Below, one piece after another: positions 9,146-16,469 of a DNA stretch of 64,000 nucleotides (within the stretch, counting starts at the first letter, position 1; every line of letters starts with the position of its first letter). The position numbers and the translations under genes are program-made. The notes under the pieces were generated by a model. That model did not search any database, had not been told where the DNA came from, and saw only the letters and a program-made list of their open reading frames with translations. Source of the DNA: Luteimonas abyssi (lineage in GTDB: Bacteria > Pseudomonadota > Gammaproteobacteria > Xanthomonadales > Xanthomonadaceae); contig NZ_KQ759763.1 in the NCBI RefSeq assembly GCF_001482195.1, forward strand, positions 3,881,559 to 3,945,558, given 5' to 3'.

Positions 9146-10054
9146 ATGGCCGTCCCGCTCGCCCCCTACTGGGAGCTGACCAAGCCGCGCGTGGTGGCGC
9201 TGATCGTGTTCACCGCGCTGGTGGGCATGTTCCTCGCCGTGCCCGGGCTGCCGCCGCTGCGCGAATCGGTCGCCGGCATGCTCGGCATCTGGCTGGCGGC
9301 GTCGTCCGCGGCGGCGATCAACCACCTCATCGACCAGCGCATCGACCGGATCATGGCGCGCACCGCGCATCGACCGCTCGCCACCGGCGCGCTGCGGCCG
9401 GTGCAGGTGCTGGTCTTCGCCGTGGCGCTGGGCCTGGCTTCGATGCTGATCCTGGTGCTGCTGGTCAACACGCTGACCGCCGTGCTGACCTTCTTCGCGC
9501 TGATCGGCTACGCGATCGTCTACACCGGCTTCCTCAAGCGGGCGACGCCGCAGAACATCGTCATCGGCGGGCTGGCCGGCGCGGCGCCGCCGGCGCTGGG
9601 CTGGGCGGCGATCACCGGCACGCTCGATCCGTACGCGCTGCTGCTGGTGCTGATCATCTTCGTGTGGACGCCGCCGCACTTCTGGGCGCTGGCGATCTTC
9701 CGCCGCGACGATTACGCGCGCGCGCTGATCCCGATGCTGCCGGTCACCCACGGCGTGACCTACACGCGCTGGCAGATCCTGTTCTATACGGTGCTGTTGC
9801 TGGTGGCCACGGTGCTGCCGTGGGCCACCGGCATGAGCGGGCTGTTCTACCTGGGCGGCGCGCTGGTGCTGGGCGGCGTGTTCCTGTGGTACGCATGGCG
9901 TCTGCTGGATCCGCCCGACGAGTTCTTCGCGATGCGGGTCTTCAATTATTCGGTGGTCTACCTGATGGCGCTGTTCGCGTTCCTGCTGGTCGACCACTGG
10001 GTGCAGCCGTGGCTGGCGCCATCGCCGCTGCTGGATTTCCAGCGCATCGGTTGA
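9146..10054 (+). CDS. ctaB: Protoheme IX farnesyltransferase (heme O synthase)
   Basis: This enzyme attaches a farnesyl group to protoheme to give heme O, the substrate of CtaA. The 302-residue product is a UbiA-type prenyltransferase with nine hydrophobic segments. Asp-rich motifs are [20 protein letters not shown] and [23 protein letters not shown] 9146 is chosen because it begins at the conserved [17 protein letters not shown] helix and lies directly after the ctaA stop. A longer open frame upstream overlaps ctaA and is not needed. Confidence 0.95.
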   Translation: MAVPLAPYWELTKPRVVALIVFTALVGMFLAVPGLPPLRESVAGMLGIWLAASSAAAINHLIDQRIDRIMARTAHRPLATGALRPVQVLVFAVALGLASMLILVLLVNTLTAVLTFFALIGYAIVYTGFLKRATPQNIVIGGLAGAAPPALGWAAITGTLDPYALLLVLIIFVWTPPHFWALAIFRRDDYARALIPMLPVTHGVTYTRWQILFYTVLLLVATVLPWATGMSGLFYLGGALVLGGVFLWYAWRLLDPPDEFFAMRVFNYSVVYLMALFAFLLVDHWVQPWLAPSPLLDFQRIG

Positions 10055-10365
10055 GTCAACGGGCGCCGCTCCGGCGCGTGTGGCGTCCTGTCGCTGGCGG
10101 AAGAACAGATCCCGAGTTCGGGATCGCCCGATCGGAGGGGGAAAGGCCGGCAAGGACGCGAAGCGTCGTTGCGGTAGCGCCGGGGGCGCCTGCGCCCCGA
10201 ATGCGAATGTCCGTCGGCGACGGCCCCACGGTCGCCGCCTCGCTGATTTTTCATTCGGCGGCTAGCTACGCCCGACGTGCCGGCGTTCGCGGTCGTTCGA
10301 TAGGCGATTGCCGACGCGGCACGGCTGCTCTTCGTAGTCTGCCCGCCGCGATGGGGCCCGTCAGG
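10055..10365. other. Intergenic region between ctaB and the immunity gene, with terminator-like palindrome
   Basis: This is about 310 bp between two convergent genes. It contains the perfect palindrome GATCCCGA-GT-TCGGGATC at 10108-10125, a plausible terminator for the cox/cta operon although it lacks a T-run. I see no gene here. Confidence 0.5.
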
Positions 10366-10755
10366 TCACGGCGACTCGGCAGCAGGGCGTGCGCGCTCGG
10401 CGATCTCGAGCACGTTGTCGGGCCCGATGTCCCAGCGGTCCGGCGCGTCGTACTCGAAATCCACGGCGAAGCGACCGGTGTCGCGACGGATCTTCATGAC
10501 ACAGGCGCTCCACGGCGCCTTGTCGGCGACCCGGGTGGCGGCGCGCAGTGCATCGAAGCGTTCGCCCAGCAGTGCGGCACCGTCGGGCGTGGCCGGCTCG
10601 GGCGCGGCGTCGTCGCGATAGCGGAAGCCACTGAGCCGCCGGCTCCCGTCGGCATACGACGCGATCAGTGCGTAGCCGTCCCACGGCGCCGCATCGACGC
10701 CCGGATCGCTGGCGATCAGGCGGCCGATGTCCATGATCAACGCGTTCTTGTCCAT
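10366..10755 (-). CDS. Probable immunity protein for the adjacent nuclease toxin
   Basis: A 129-residue soluble acidic protein, MDKNALIMDIGRLIASDPGV..., has a conserved-looking core WDGYALIASYADGSRRLSGF and ends VDFEYDAPDRWDIGPDN. This resembles DUF600/YezG-type immunity proteins, which neutralise nuclease toxins; the resemblance is weak and unverified. Its start is 12 bp after the stop of the toxin gene on the same strand, the usual order for a polymorphic toxin and its antidote. Confidence 0.6.
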   Translation of the reverse strand: MDKNALIMDIGRLIASDPGVDAAPWDGYALIASYADGSRRLSGFRYRDDAAPEPATPDGAALLGERFDALRAATRVADKAPWSACVMKIRRDTGRFAVDFEYDAPDRWDIGPDNVLEIAERARPAAESP

Positions 10756-10767
10756 CGCCGCAGGATA

Positions 10768-12018
10768 TCAGCCGATGTCGTCGATCATCGCGTCCATGTC
10801 CCGGCGCGAGATGCTGTCGAACAGTTGGCCGGCGGCGTTGTCGAACACCGTCACCACCGGGTCGTACACGAGGCCGCCACTGACGGGGTCGGTCACCGAG
10901 TAGTCCACCGTCACCTGATCGGGGCGCAGCGCGCCGTCGGGCGTCAGCGCGATGCTGATGTCGACATCCATGCCGGCATCCAGCCAGTCGGCCCACTCCT
11001 GTTCCATGCGGGCGTAGGCGCCGGTATTGAAGTTGCCGTTCTGCGGGAACATGTTCACCGGCCCGTGCCCGTGCACGAACCGGTAGGCGAAGATGTGGCC
11101 GGTGTGCTCGGTGCCGTCGAGGCCGTTGTCGACACGGAACTGCGATTGCGCGCGATTCTCCACCGTGTCGGTGTCGCGCATGCTGCTGCTGCCGGGCAGC
11201 CAGGTCAGTGTGCCTTCGGCGTGCAGCGGACGGCCCTGGTCGTCGAAGGTCCAGGTGACGTCGTTGACTTCGCCGCTGGTCACATCGGTCACCAGCGCGT
11301 TGATGCTGCCCGGCGAGACCGTCTCGCGGGTGCCGACGGTGCCGTCGGGCAGGGTGCCGGTGACCAGCAGGTGATTGAGGGCCGCGCGCTGGTCGGGATG
11401 ATCGGGATCGCGCTGGACCAGCGTGTGCACGCTGAAATCCTGTCGGTCCAGTGTCTGCGAGCCGGGGCCGTGTACGGTCGGTGCGTCGAACACGTGCGCG
11501 GCACCCGACATCACCCGCAGTTCGGCCTCGGGCCGGGCCTTGGTTTCCGTGGTCTTGGCCATCACCAGGCGCACGTCGTCGATGGCGTCCAGGCCGTTGG
11601 CTTCGGCCAACTGCGCGAAGGCGGTTTCGAACGGCGTACCGACCTGATCGGCGCCGTGCAGCGAGATCCGGCTGCCGGGCGGCCAGGTGGCCGGATCGAG
11701 CGGATTGAGTGCCTGCATGGCCTCGGGCGTCGCGGCCGCACGTGGCAGATCGGCGTGATACGCCACCTGGACCGGATCGCCGGTATGGCCGGGGGCGGCA
11801 GCGGTCACCTCGGTGTCGCCGCGATACGTGGTGCGTTGCCCGCTGCTGGCCTCGTCGCGGATCCGGGTCGATGCCGGGTCGTGATCGAACGTCACATCGC
11901 GGCCTTCGGCCGCCACCAGGGCCGGATCGAAACTGCGCTCGGGCGCCTGACCGCGCGCGAGCAGCGCGGCCAGCCAGTCGGGCGTGGAGTCGGGCGGGCG
12001 GAGCGCGTCGATCGTCAT
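10768..12018 (-). CDS. Polymorphic toxin with C-terminal DNA/RNA non-specific endonuclease domain
   Basis: The product has 416 residues. The C-terminal third carries TGHIFAYRFVHGHGPVNM and FPQNGNFNTGAYARMEQEW (about residues 306-342). This matches the Endonuclea_NS_2-type (EssD/YeeF-like) nuclease core, with H308 as the likely catalytic histidine and the NMFPQN asparagines as likely metal ligands. The N-terminal 280 residues are not recognised. There is no signal peptide, Rhs repeats, PAAR or visible XVIPCD-type secretion signal. It is followed by a probable immunity gene. Start ATG 12018 has a weak ribosome site, so the N-terminus is uncertain. Nuclease activity and export route are inference. 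Confidence 0.65.
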   Translation of the reverse strand: MTIDALRPPDSTPDWLAALLARGQAPERSFDPALVAAEGRDVTFDHDPASTRIRDEASSGQRTTYRGDTEVTAAAPGHTGDPVQVAYHADLPRAAATPEAMQALNPLDPATWPPGSRISLHGADQVGTPFETAFAQLAEANGLDAIDDVRLVMAKTTETKARPEAELRVMSGAAHVFDAPTVHGPGSQTLDRQDFSVHTLVQRDPDHPDQRAALNHLLVTGTLPDGTVGTRETVSPGSINALVTDVTSGEVNDVTWTFDDQGRPLHAEGTLTWLPGSSSMRDTDTVENRAQSQFRVDNGLDGTEHTGHIFAYRFVHGHGPVNMFPQNGNFNTGAYARMEQEWADWLDAGMDVDISIALTPDGALRPDQVTVDYSVTDPVSGGLVYDPVVTVFDNAAGQLFDSISRRDMDAMIDDIG

Positions 12019-12135
12019 GGGGGCGATGGCGGTCTGCGGCGTGCGGCGACGCCGTTTCGTCGACTGTAGGAGATGAACGCGCGCGGCGGCATTAGGGCCG
12101 ACCCGAGGTGCGGCGAGTGTGCCGGGACGTCTCAG

Positions 12136-12175
12136 CTCCTCTCCTAAATGAGAGGGCAGAACGAAAGCGGATGAG
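12136..12175. repeat. Dispersed hairpin repeat, degenerate copy 2
   Basis: The stem CCTCTC / GAGAGG is followed by a worn version (CGAAAGCGGATGAGTG) of the GGGGCGGATGAGGGC block seen at 5889-5938 and 53490-53540. It lies in the long non-coding stretch upstream of ku. Confidence 0.5.
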
Positions 12176-12228
12176 TGTGTGGGCTTCGGGGAGCGCGTCG
12201 CCGCAGCCGGGGCATGCTCCTCGGCTCG

Positions 12229-12248
12229 GTCAAACATCCATGTTTGAC
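12229..12248. repeat. 20-bp perfect palindrome GTCAAACAT-CC-ATGTTTGAC
   Basis: A 9-bp perfect stem has a 2-base centre and lies in non-coding DNA between the toxin gene and ku. It could be a hairpin in RNA or a protein-binding site. The apex CATCCATG is the same as in the hairpin at 6108-6129. Confidence 0.55.
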
Positions 12249-12371
12249 TCGCCGCCGCAGGCCATCCCTGGCCTGCTCTCCGCATACCCCGGCCGCGACG
12301 CCGCATCGGCCAGTCGCTGGCGCCGCTTCTTCTCGCCGAAGCGCCGATCTCGACGCCGAGACGAGCCGTGT

Positions 12372-12470
12372 CCAGGCGGCCGGGTGTCGCGTCGAGCGCG
12401 CCATGGATGGCGCGCGCCCGAGTCAGGGCAGGATGCCCTGTCGAGGGAAGAGCGATGCCCGGCCGCCTGG
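12372..12470. ncRNA. Structured element foldable as a three-way junction
   Basis: Outer arms 12372-12384 (CCAGGCGGCCGGG) and 12458-12470 (CCCGGCCGCCTGG) are perfect 13-bp complements. They enclose two further hairpins: GCGCGCCAT-GG-ATGGCGCGC at 12396-12415 and AGGGCA-GGA-TGCCCT at 12425-12439. This nested arrangement would make a cloverleaf-like RNA or DNA fold. It might be a REP/BIME-like mobile palindrome or a small RNA. No promoter or terminator was identified, so the RNA call is tentative. Confidence 0.4.
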
Positions 12471-12691
12471 GCGCGGCGTCCTGACGACATCCACGCAAAA
12501 GGGTCCGCACTGCGGGCGACGAATCCCAAGAAAGGCTTCTCTAACTCGCGCTTTCCGTCTCCCCCTCAGTTGGGAGAAGAATCCGACCTCTTCGCACTCG
12601 CGCCGATCACCGTCGGGCCCACCGCGGTTGACGCACGACTCACGCCGCGCGCCGGAGACTCCCAGCTTCCGATCGCGCCCCGGAGGCGCCC

Positions 12692-13738
12692 ATGCCCAGA
12701 CCGATCTGGAGCGGCACGCTGTCGTTCGGGCTGCTCAACATCCCGGTATCGCTGATGGCCGGTGAGCGCAGGACCGACCTGCAGTTCCGCATGCTCGATG
12801 CCCGCGACAATGCCCGCGTGCGCTACGAGCGGGTCAATGCCGATACCGGCGACGAAGTCCCCTGGAAGGACGTGGTCAAGGCGTACGAGTACGACAAGGA
12901 CAGCTATGTCGTGCTGGAGCCCGAGGATCTGAAGGCGGCGGCACCGGAGAGCCGCGACTCGATCGATGTCGAGAGTTTCGTCGATGCCTGCGACATCGGG
13001 CCGCAGTACTACGAGAAACCCTATGTGCTGGTGCCGGCGAAGAAAGCGGAGAAGGGCTACGTGCTGCTGCGCGAGGCGCTGGCCCGGACCGGCAAGGCCG
13101 GCATCGCCCGGGTGGTGATCCGCACCCGCGAGCATCTGTGCGCGTTGTTGCCGCGCGAGGAGGCGTTGCTCCTGGTGCTGATGCGGTTTCCGCAGGAGCT
13201 CGTGGACATCGCCGATTACCGTCTGCCCGAGGCGGGTGCGAAGGGCTTCCGCGTCAGCGAAAAGGAGCAGGCGTTCTCGGAGCAGCTCATCGAGACCATG
13301 TCCGGCGCCTGGGATCCGGCGCAGTACAACGACGATTTCCGCGAGCGCCTGCAGGCCGCGATCCGTGCGCGGATGAAATCGAAGGGGCTGGTGGACAGGC
13401 ACGAGGAGACCGAACCCGAGGTCGGCGAGGACGCCTCGACCAACGTGGTCGACTTCATGGCCCTGCTGCAGCAGAGCATCGATCGCAACAAGCGCACGCC
13501 GGCCAGGAAGTCCGCGGCCCGCCGCACGACGACCGGAACGAAGAAGACCGCGAAGAAGACGGCGAAGAAGGCCGCGAGGAAGGCGCCGGGCAAGGCCGCG
13601 GGAAAGGCGCCCGCCAAGCATGCGCGCAAGGCGGCGACGGGTGCGCCGAAAACGAAGAAGAGCGACGCCGGCAAGGCACCGCCGCGGAAGGCCGTCGCCA
13701 AGAGCGCATCCCGCACGGCCGCGCGCAAGCGCGCCTGA
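12692..13738 (+). CDS. ku: Non-homologous end-joining protein Ku
   Basis: Bacterial Ku forms a homodimeric ring on double-strand ends and recruits LigD. The 348-residue product opens with the family signature RPIWSGTLSFGLLNIPVSLM. The beta-barrel continues through ESFVDACDIGPQYYEKPYVLVP and the DNA-bridging region ends near FRERLQAAIRARMKSKGL. From about residue 265 there is a long Lys/Ala/Arg-rich histone-like tail of about 80 residues, a feature of extended bacterial Ku proteins that affects DNA threading. The ribosome site CGGAGG lies 6 nt upstream of ATG 12692. ligD follows after 15 bp. Confidence 0.97.
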   Translation: MPRPIWSGTLSFGLLNIPVSLMAGERRTDLQFRMLDARDNARVRYERVNADTGDEVPWKDVVKAYEYDKDSYVVLEPEDLKAAAPESRDSIDVESFVDACDIGPQYYEKPYVLVPAKKAEKGYVLLREALARTGKAGIARVVIRTREHLCALLPREEALLLVLMRFPQELVDIADYRLPEAGAKGFRVSEKEQAFSEQLIETMSGAWDPAQYNDDFRERLQAAIRARMKSKGLVDRHEETEPEVGEDASTNVVDFMALLQQSIDRNKRTPARKSAARRTTTGTKKTAKKTAKKAARKAPGKAAGKAPAKHARKAATGAPKTKKSDAGKAPPRKAVAKSASRTAARKRA

Positions 13739-13753
13739 GGCCCGGACGCGGCC

Positions 13754-16345
13754 GTGAGCCTGCACGATTACACGCGCAAGCGGCGTCGGGGACAGACACC
13801 GGAACCGTCGGCCGACGGCCGCCCCGTCCGGCACGGCCGCCGGCCGATCTTCGTCGTGCAGCTGCATCATGCGCGCGCACGCCACTACGATGTCCGGCTC
13901 GAGGTGGATGGCGCGCTGAAAAGCTGGGCCGTGCCCAAGGGGCCGTCGCTGCGCGCAGGCGAGAAGCGGCTGGCGGTCGAGGTCGAGGATCATCCGCTCG
14001 ACTACGCCGGCTTCGAGGGCGACATTCCCGCTGGACACTACGGTGCGGGCCATGTCGACATCTTCGATCGCGGCGTGTGGAGCGCGCAGGGCGATCCGCT
14101 GCAGGCGCTGGCCGACGGCAAGCTGGATTTCGTGCTCGAGGGCGAGCGCCTGCAGGGCGCCTGGACGCTGGTGCGTACGCACATGCGGGCGGCCAAGCCG
14201 CAGTGGTTGTTGATCAAGCGCGACGATGCCTGGGTGCGCGACGCCGATGCCGACGCGTTGCTGGCCGACCGGCCGGTGGCGGCGGAAGCCGGGACGCAGC
14301 GTCCGGCGGAGGGAGGAACGGATCAACGCAGGGGCAGGAAAAACGCCGGCCAGGACGGGCGTGCACCGGCCGTCAAGCGGAAGCGCGCAGGCGCTGCAGC
14401 GCCTGCCCCCAATGCCGATGGCCTGCCGGAGACCGGCGGCGTCGCTCGCGGTGGCGCTGCCGGGGCCCGAGCGGCAAAGCCCCGCGGCCGTCTGCGGCCG
14501 GTGGATTGGGCGCGCGAGGCGGCGTCGCTCGAGGGCGCACGCGCCCTGCGCGGCGGCATGCCGCCGGCACCGCAGCTCGCCACGTTGCATGCCGCGCCCC
14601 CTTCGGGCGACGGCTGGCTGCACGAGCTGAAATGGGACGGCTACCGGATGCTGGCGGACCTGCACGACGGCACGGTGCGTCTGCGTTCGCGCAACGGCGT
14701 GGACTGGACGGACCAGCATCCGGTGCTCGTACAGGCGCTCGAAGCGCTCGGCGTGACGCAGGCCGTCTTCGACGGTGAGCTGGTCGCGATCAGCGACGAC
14801 GGCCGCAACGCGTTCAATCTGCTGCAGCGCATCCTGGAAGGCAGCGCCAGCGGCATTCCGCGTTACATGCTGTTCGATCTGATCGCGCTCGAAGGCCAGG
14901 ATCTGGGCCGTGTGCCGTTGCTGCAGCGCAAACGGCTGCTGGAGCGGTTGCTCGATGGTGCGGACGGGGTGCTGTCGTTGAGCCGGCACATCGTCGGGCA
15001 CGGTGCCGATGTGTTCGCCGCCAGCCGAGACCAGGGCATGGAGGGGATCGTCAGCAAGGCGATCGATGCGCCGTACGTGTCCGGTCGCAGCCGGACCTGG
15101 GTCAAGACCAAGCACGTGCGCAGCGACGAGTTCGTCGTGGTGGGGTTCACCCCGCCCCAGGGCACCCGCAGCGGGTTCGGCTCGTTGCTGCTGGCGACGC
15201 GGATACGTGGGCGCTGGCGCTACATGGGCCGCGTGGGTACCGGGTTCGACCAGCGCCGGCTCGACGCGCTCGGCAGCCGCCTGCGCGCCATGGCCCGTGA
15301 AACGCCGGTGCTCGAACTGCCCGCGCACGTGCCGTTCGATGCGCGCAAGGTGACCTGGGTGACGCCGCGGCTGATCGCCGAAGTGGCGTTCCGCGGCCTC
15401 GGCAAGGAGGGCCTGCTGCGGCAGGCGAGTTTCCAGCGATTGCGGGAGGACAAATCCATGGCGGATCTCGGCGGCGACACCGAAGCGGCGCGGCTCACCA
15501 GTCCCGACAAGGTGGTCTATGCGGACAAGGGCATCACCAAGGCACGGGTGGCCGAGTACTACCGGGCCGTGGCCGGACGGCTGTTGCCCGAGGTGATCCG
15601 GCGTCCATTGTCGTTGCTGCGCTGCCCCGACGGGGCGGACGGCCCGTGCTTCTTCCAGAAGCATCACGCGGATGCGCTCGGCGAGGGCGTGCATGCGGTT
15701 CCGATCCGGGAAAAGGACGGCGGCCGCGCCGATTACGTCCAGATCGAGGACGTCGAGGGCCTGCTCGCGCTGGTGCAGATGAACACGCTGGAGCTGCACC
15801 CCTGGGGTGCGACGATCGACGATCTGGAGCATCCTGACCGGCTGGTGTTCGATCTCGATCCCGGCCCCGGCGTGGACTGGAAGGCGGTCGTGGCCGGTGC
15901 GCGCGACGTGCGCGACCGCCTGGCCGAGGCGGGGCTGGTCGGCTTCGCCCGCCTGTCCGGCGGCAAGGGCGTGCACGTGGTGGTGCCGGTCCGGCCACAG
16001 CAGGACTGGGCGGCGGTGCGCGACTTCTGCGAGGCCTTCGCGGTGGCGATGGCACGGCATCGGCCGGATCGTTACGTCGCCACCGCCAGCAAGGCCAAGC
16101 GCCGCGGCGTGATCTTCATCGACTGGTTGCGCAATGGCCGCGGTGCGACCAGCGTGGCGAGCTGGTCGCTGCGCGCGCGCCCCGCCGCGGGCGTGGCGAT
16201 GCCGGTGCGGTGGGACGAGCTCGGGCGGGCGGCCTCGGGCGACGCCTACGATCTCGACCGCGCGCTGCGTCGTGCGGCATCGCTCAAGCGCGATCCGTGG
16301 GACGGCTGGGCGCGCGCGGCGAAGCAGCGCCTGCCCGAGCTCTGA
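13754..16345 (+). CDS. ligD: Multifunctional DNA ligase D
   Basis: The 863-residue product has three domains in the order phosphoesterase, ligase, polymerase. The phosphoesterase part (about residues 30-160) has FVVQLHHARARHYDVRLEVD and AGHYGAGHVDIFD. A low-complexity linker covers about 175-250. The ATP-dependent ligase has ELKWDGYRM with K293 as the adenylated lysine, and WVKTKHVRSDEFVVVGF. The primase-polymerase (about 585-863) has VVYADKGITKARVAEYY, VFDLDPGPG and SGGKGVHVVVPV. It processes and seals breaks bound by Ku. It starts at GTG 13754, 15 bp after ku, and the two form an end-joining operon. Confidence 0.97.
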   Translation: MSLHDYTRKRRRGQTPEPSADGRPVRHGRRPIFVVQLHHARARHYDVRLEVDGALKSWAVPKGPSLRAGEKRLAVEVEDHPLDYAGFEGDIPAGHYGAGHVDIFDRGVWSAQGDPLQALADGKLDFVLEGERLQGAWTLVRTHMRAAKPQWLLIKRDDAWVRDADADALLADRPVAAEAGTQRPAEGGTDQRRGRKNAGQDGRAPAVKRKRAGAAAPAPNADGLPETGGVARGGAAGARAAKPRGRLRPVDWAREAASLEGARALRGGMPPAPQLATLHAAPPSGDGWLHELKWDGYRMLADLHDGTVRLRSRNGVDWTDQHPVLVQALEALGVTQAVFDGELVAISDDGRNAFNLLQRILEGSASGIPRYMLFDLIALEGQDLGRVPLLQRKRLLERLLDGADGVLSLSRHIVGHGADVFAASRDQGMEGIVSKAIDAPYVSGRSRTWVKTKHVRSDEFVVVGFTPPQGTRSGFGSLLLATRIRGRWRYMGRVGTGFDQRRLDALGSRLRAMARETPVLELPAHVPFDARKVTWVTPRLIAEVAFRGLGKEGLLRQASFQRLREDKSMADLGGDTEAARLTSPDKVVYADKGITKARVAEYYRAVAGRLLPEVIRRPLSLLRCPDGADGPCFFQKHHADALGEGVHAVPIREKDGGRADYVQIEDVEGLLALVQMNTLELHPWGATIDDLEHPDRLVFDLDPGPGVDWKAVVAGARDVRDRLAEAGLVGFARLSGGKGVHVVVPVRPQQDWAAVRDFCEAFAVAMARHRPDRYVATASKAKRRGVIFIDWLRNGRGATSVASWSLRARPAAGVAMPVRWDELGRAASGDAYDLDRALRRAASLKRDPWDGWARAAKQRLPEL

Positions 16346-16469
16346 AACCCCGCCCGTTGCCGAGGCATCGAGCCGCGGCTCGCGCGGCGCCTGCGCACAC
16401 CGGGCTCACTCGCCAGGCCCTGTGCGCAGCGCGTGCGTGCAGGGCCGGGACGGTGTCGGCGAGGTGGCG

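Larger units (their letters stand above)
12019..12691. other. Long non-coding region upstream of ku, rich in palindromes
   Basis: Nearly 670 bp lie between the toxin start and the ku start. No convincing protein is encoded; frames on both strands give low-complexity Arg/Ala/Ser translations. It holds a degenerate dispersed hairpin repeat, a 20-bp palindrome and a three-way-junction element, each listed separately. The composition is mosaic, with an AT-richer patch at about 12525-12560. Confidence 0.55.

Noticed and set aside
12566..16060. Minus-strand open frame of 1164 codons opposite ku/ligD
   Set aside because: It is the antisense shadow of ku and ligD, whose domains are complete on the plus strand.
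16346..16469. Long-loop inverted repeat TGCGCAC / GTGCGCA as a terminator between ligD and the hexosaminidase
   Set aside because: The loop exceeds 20 nt and there is no T-run, so it is too weak to list as a feature.
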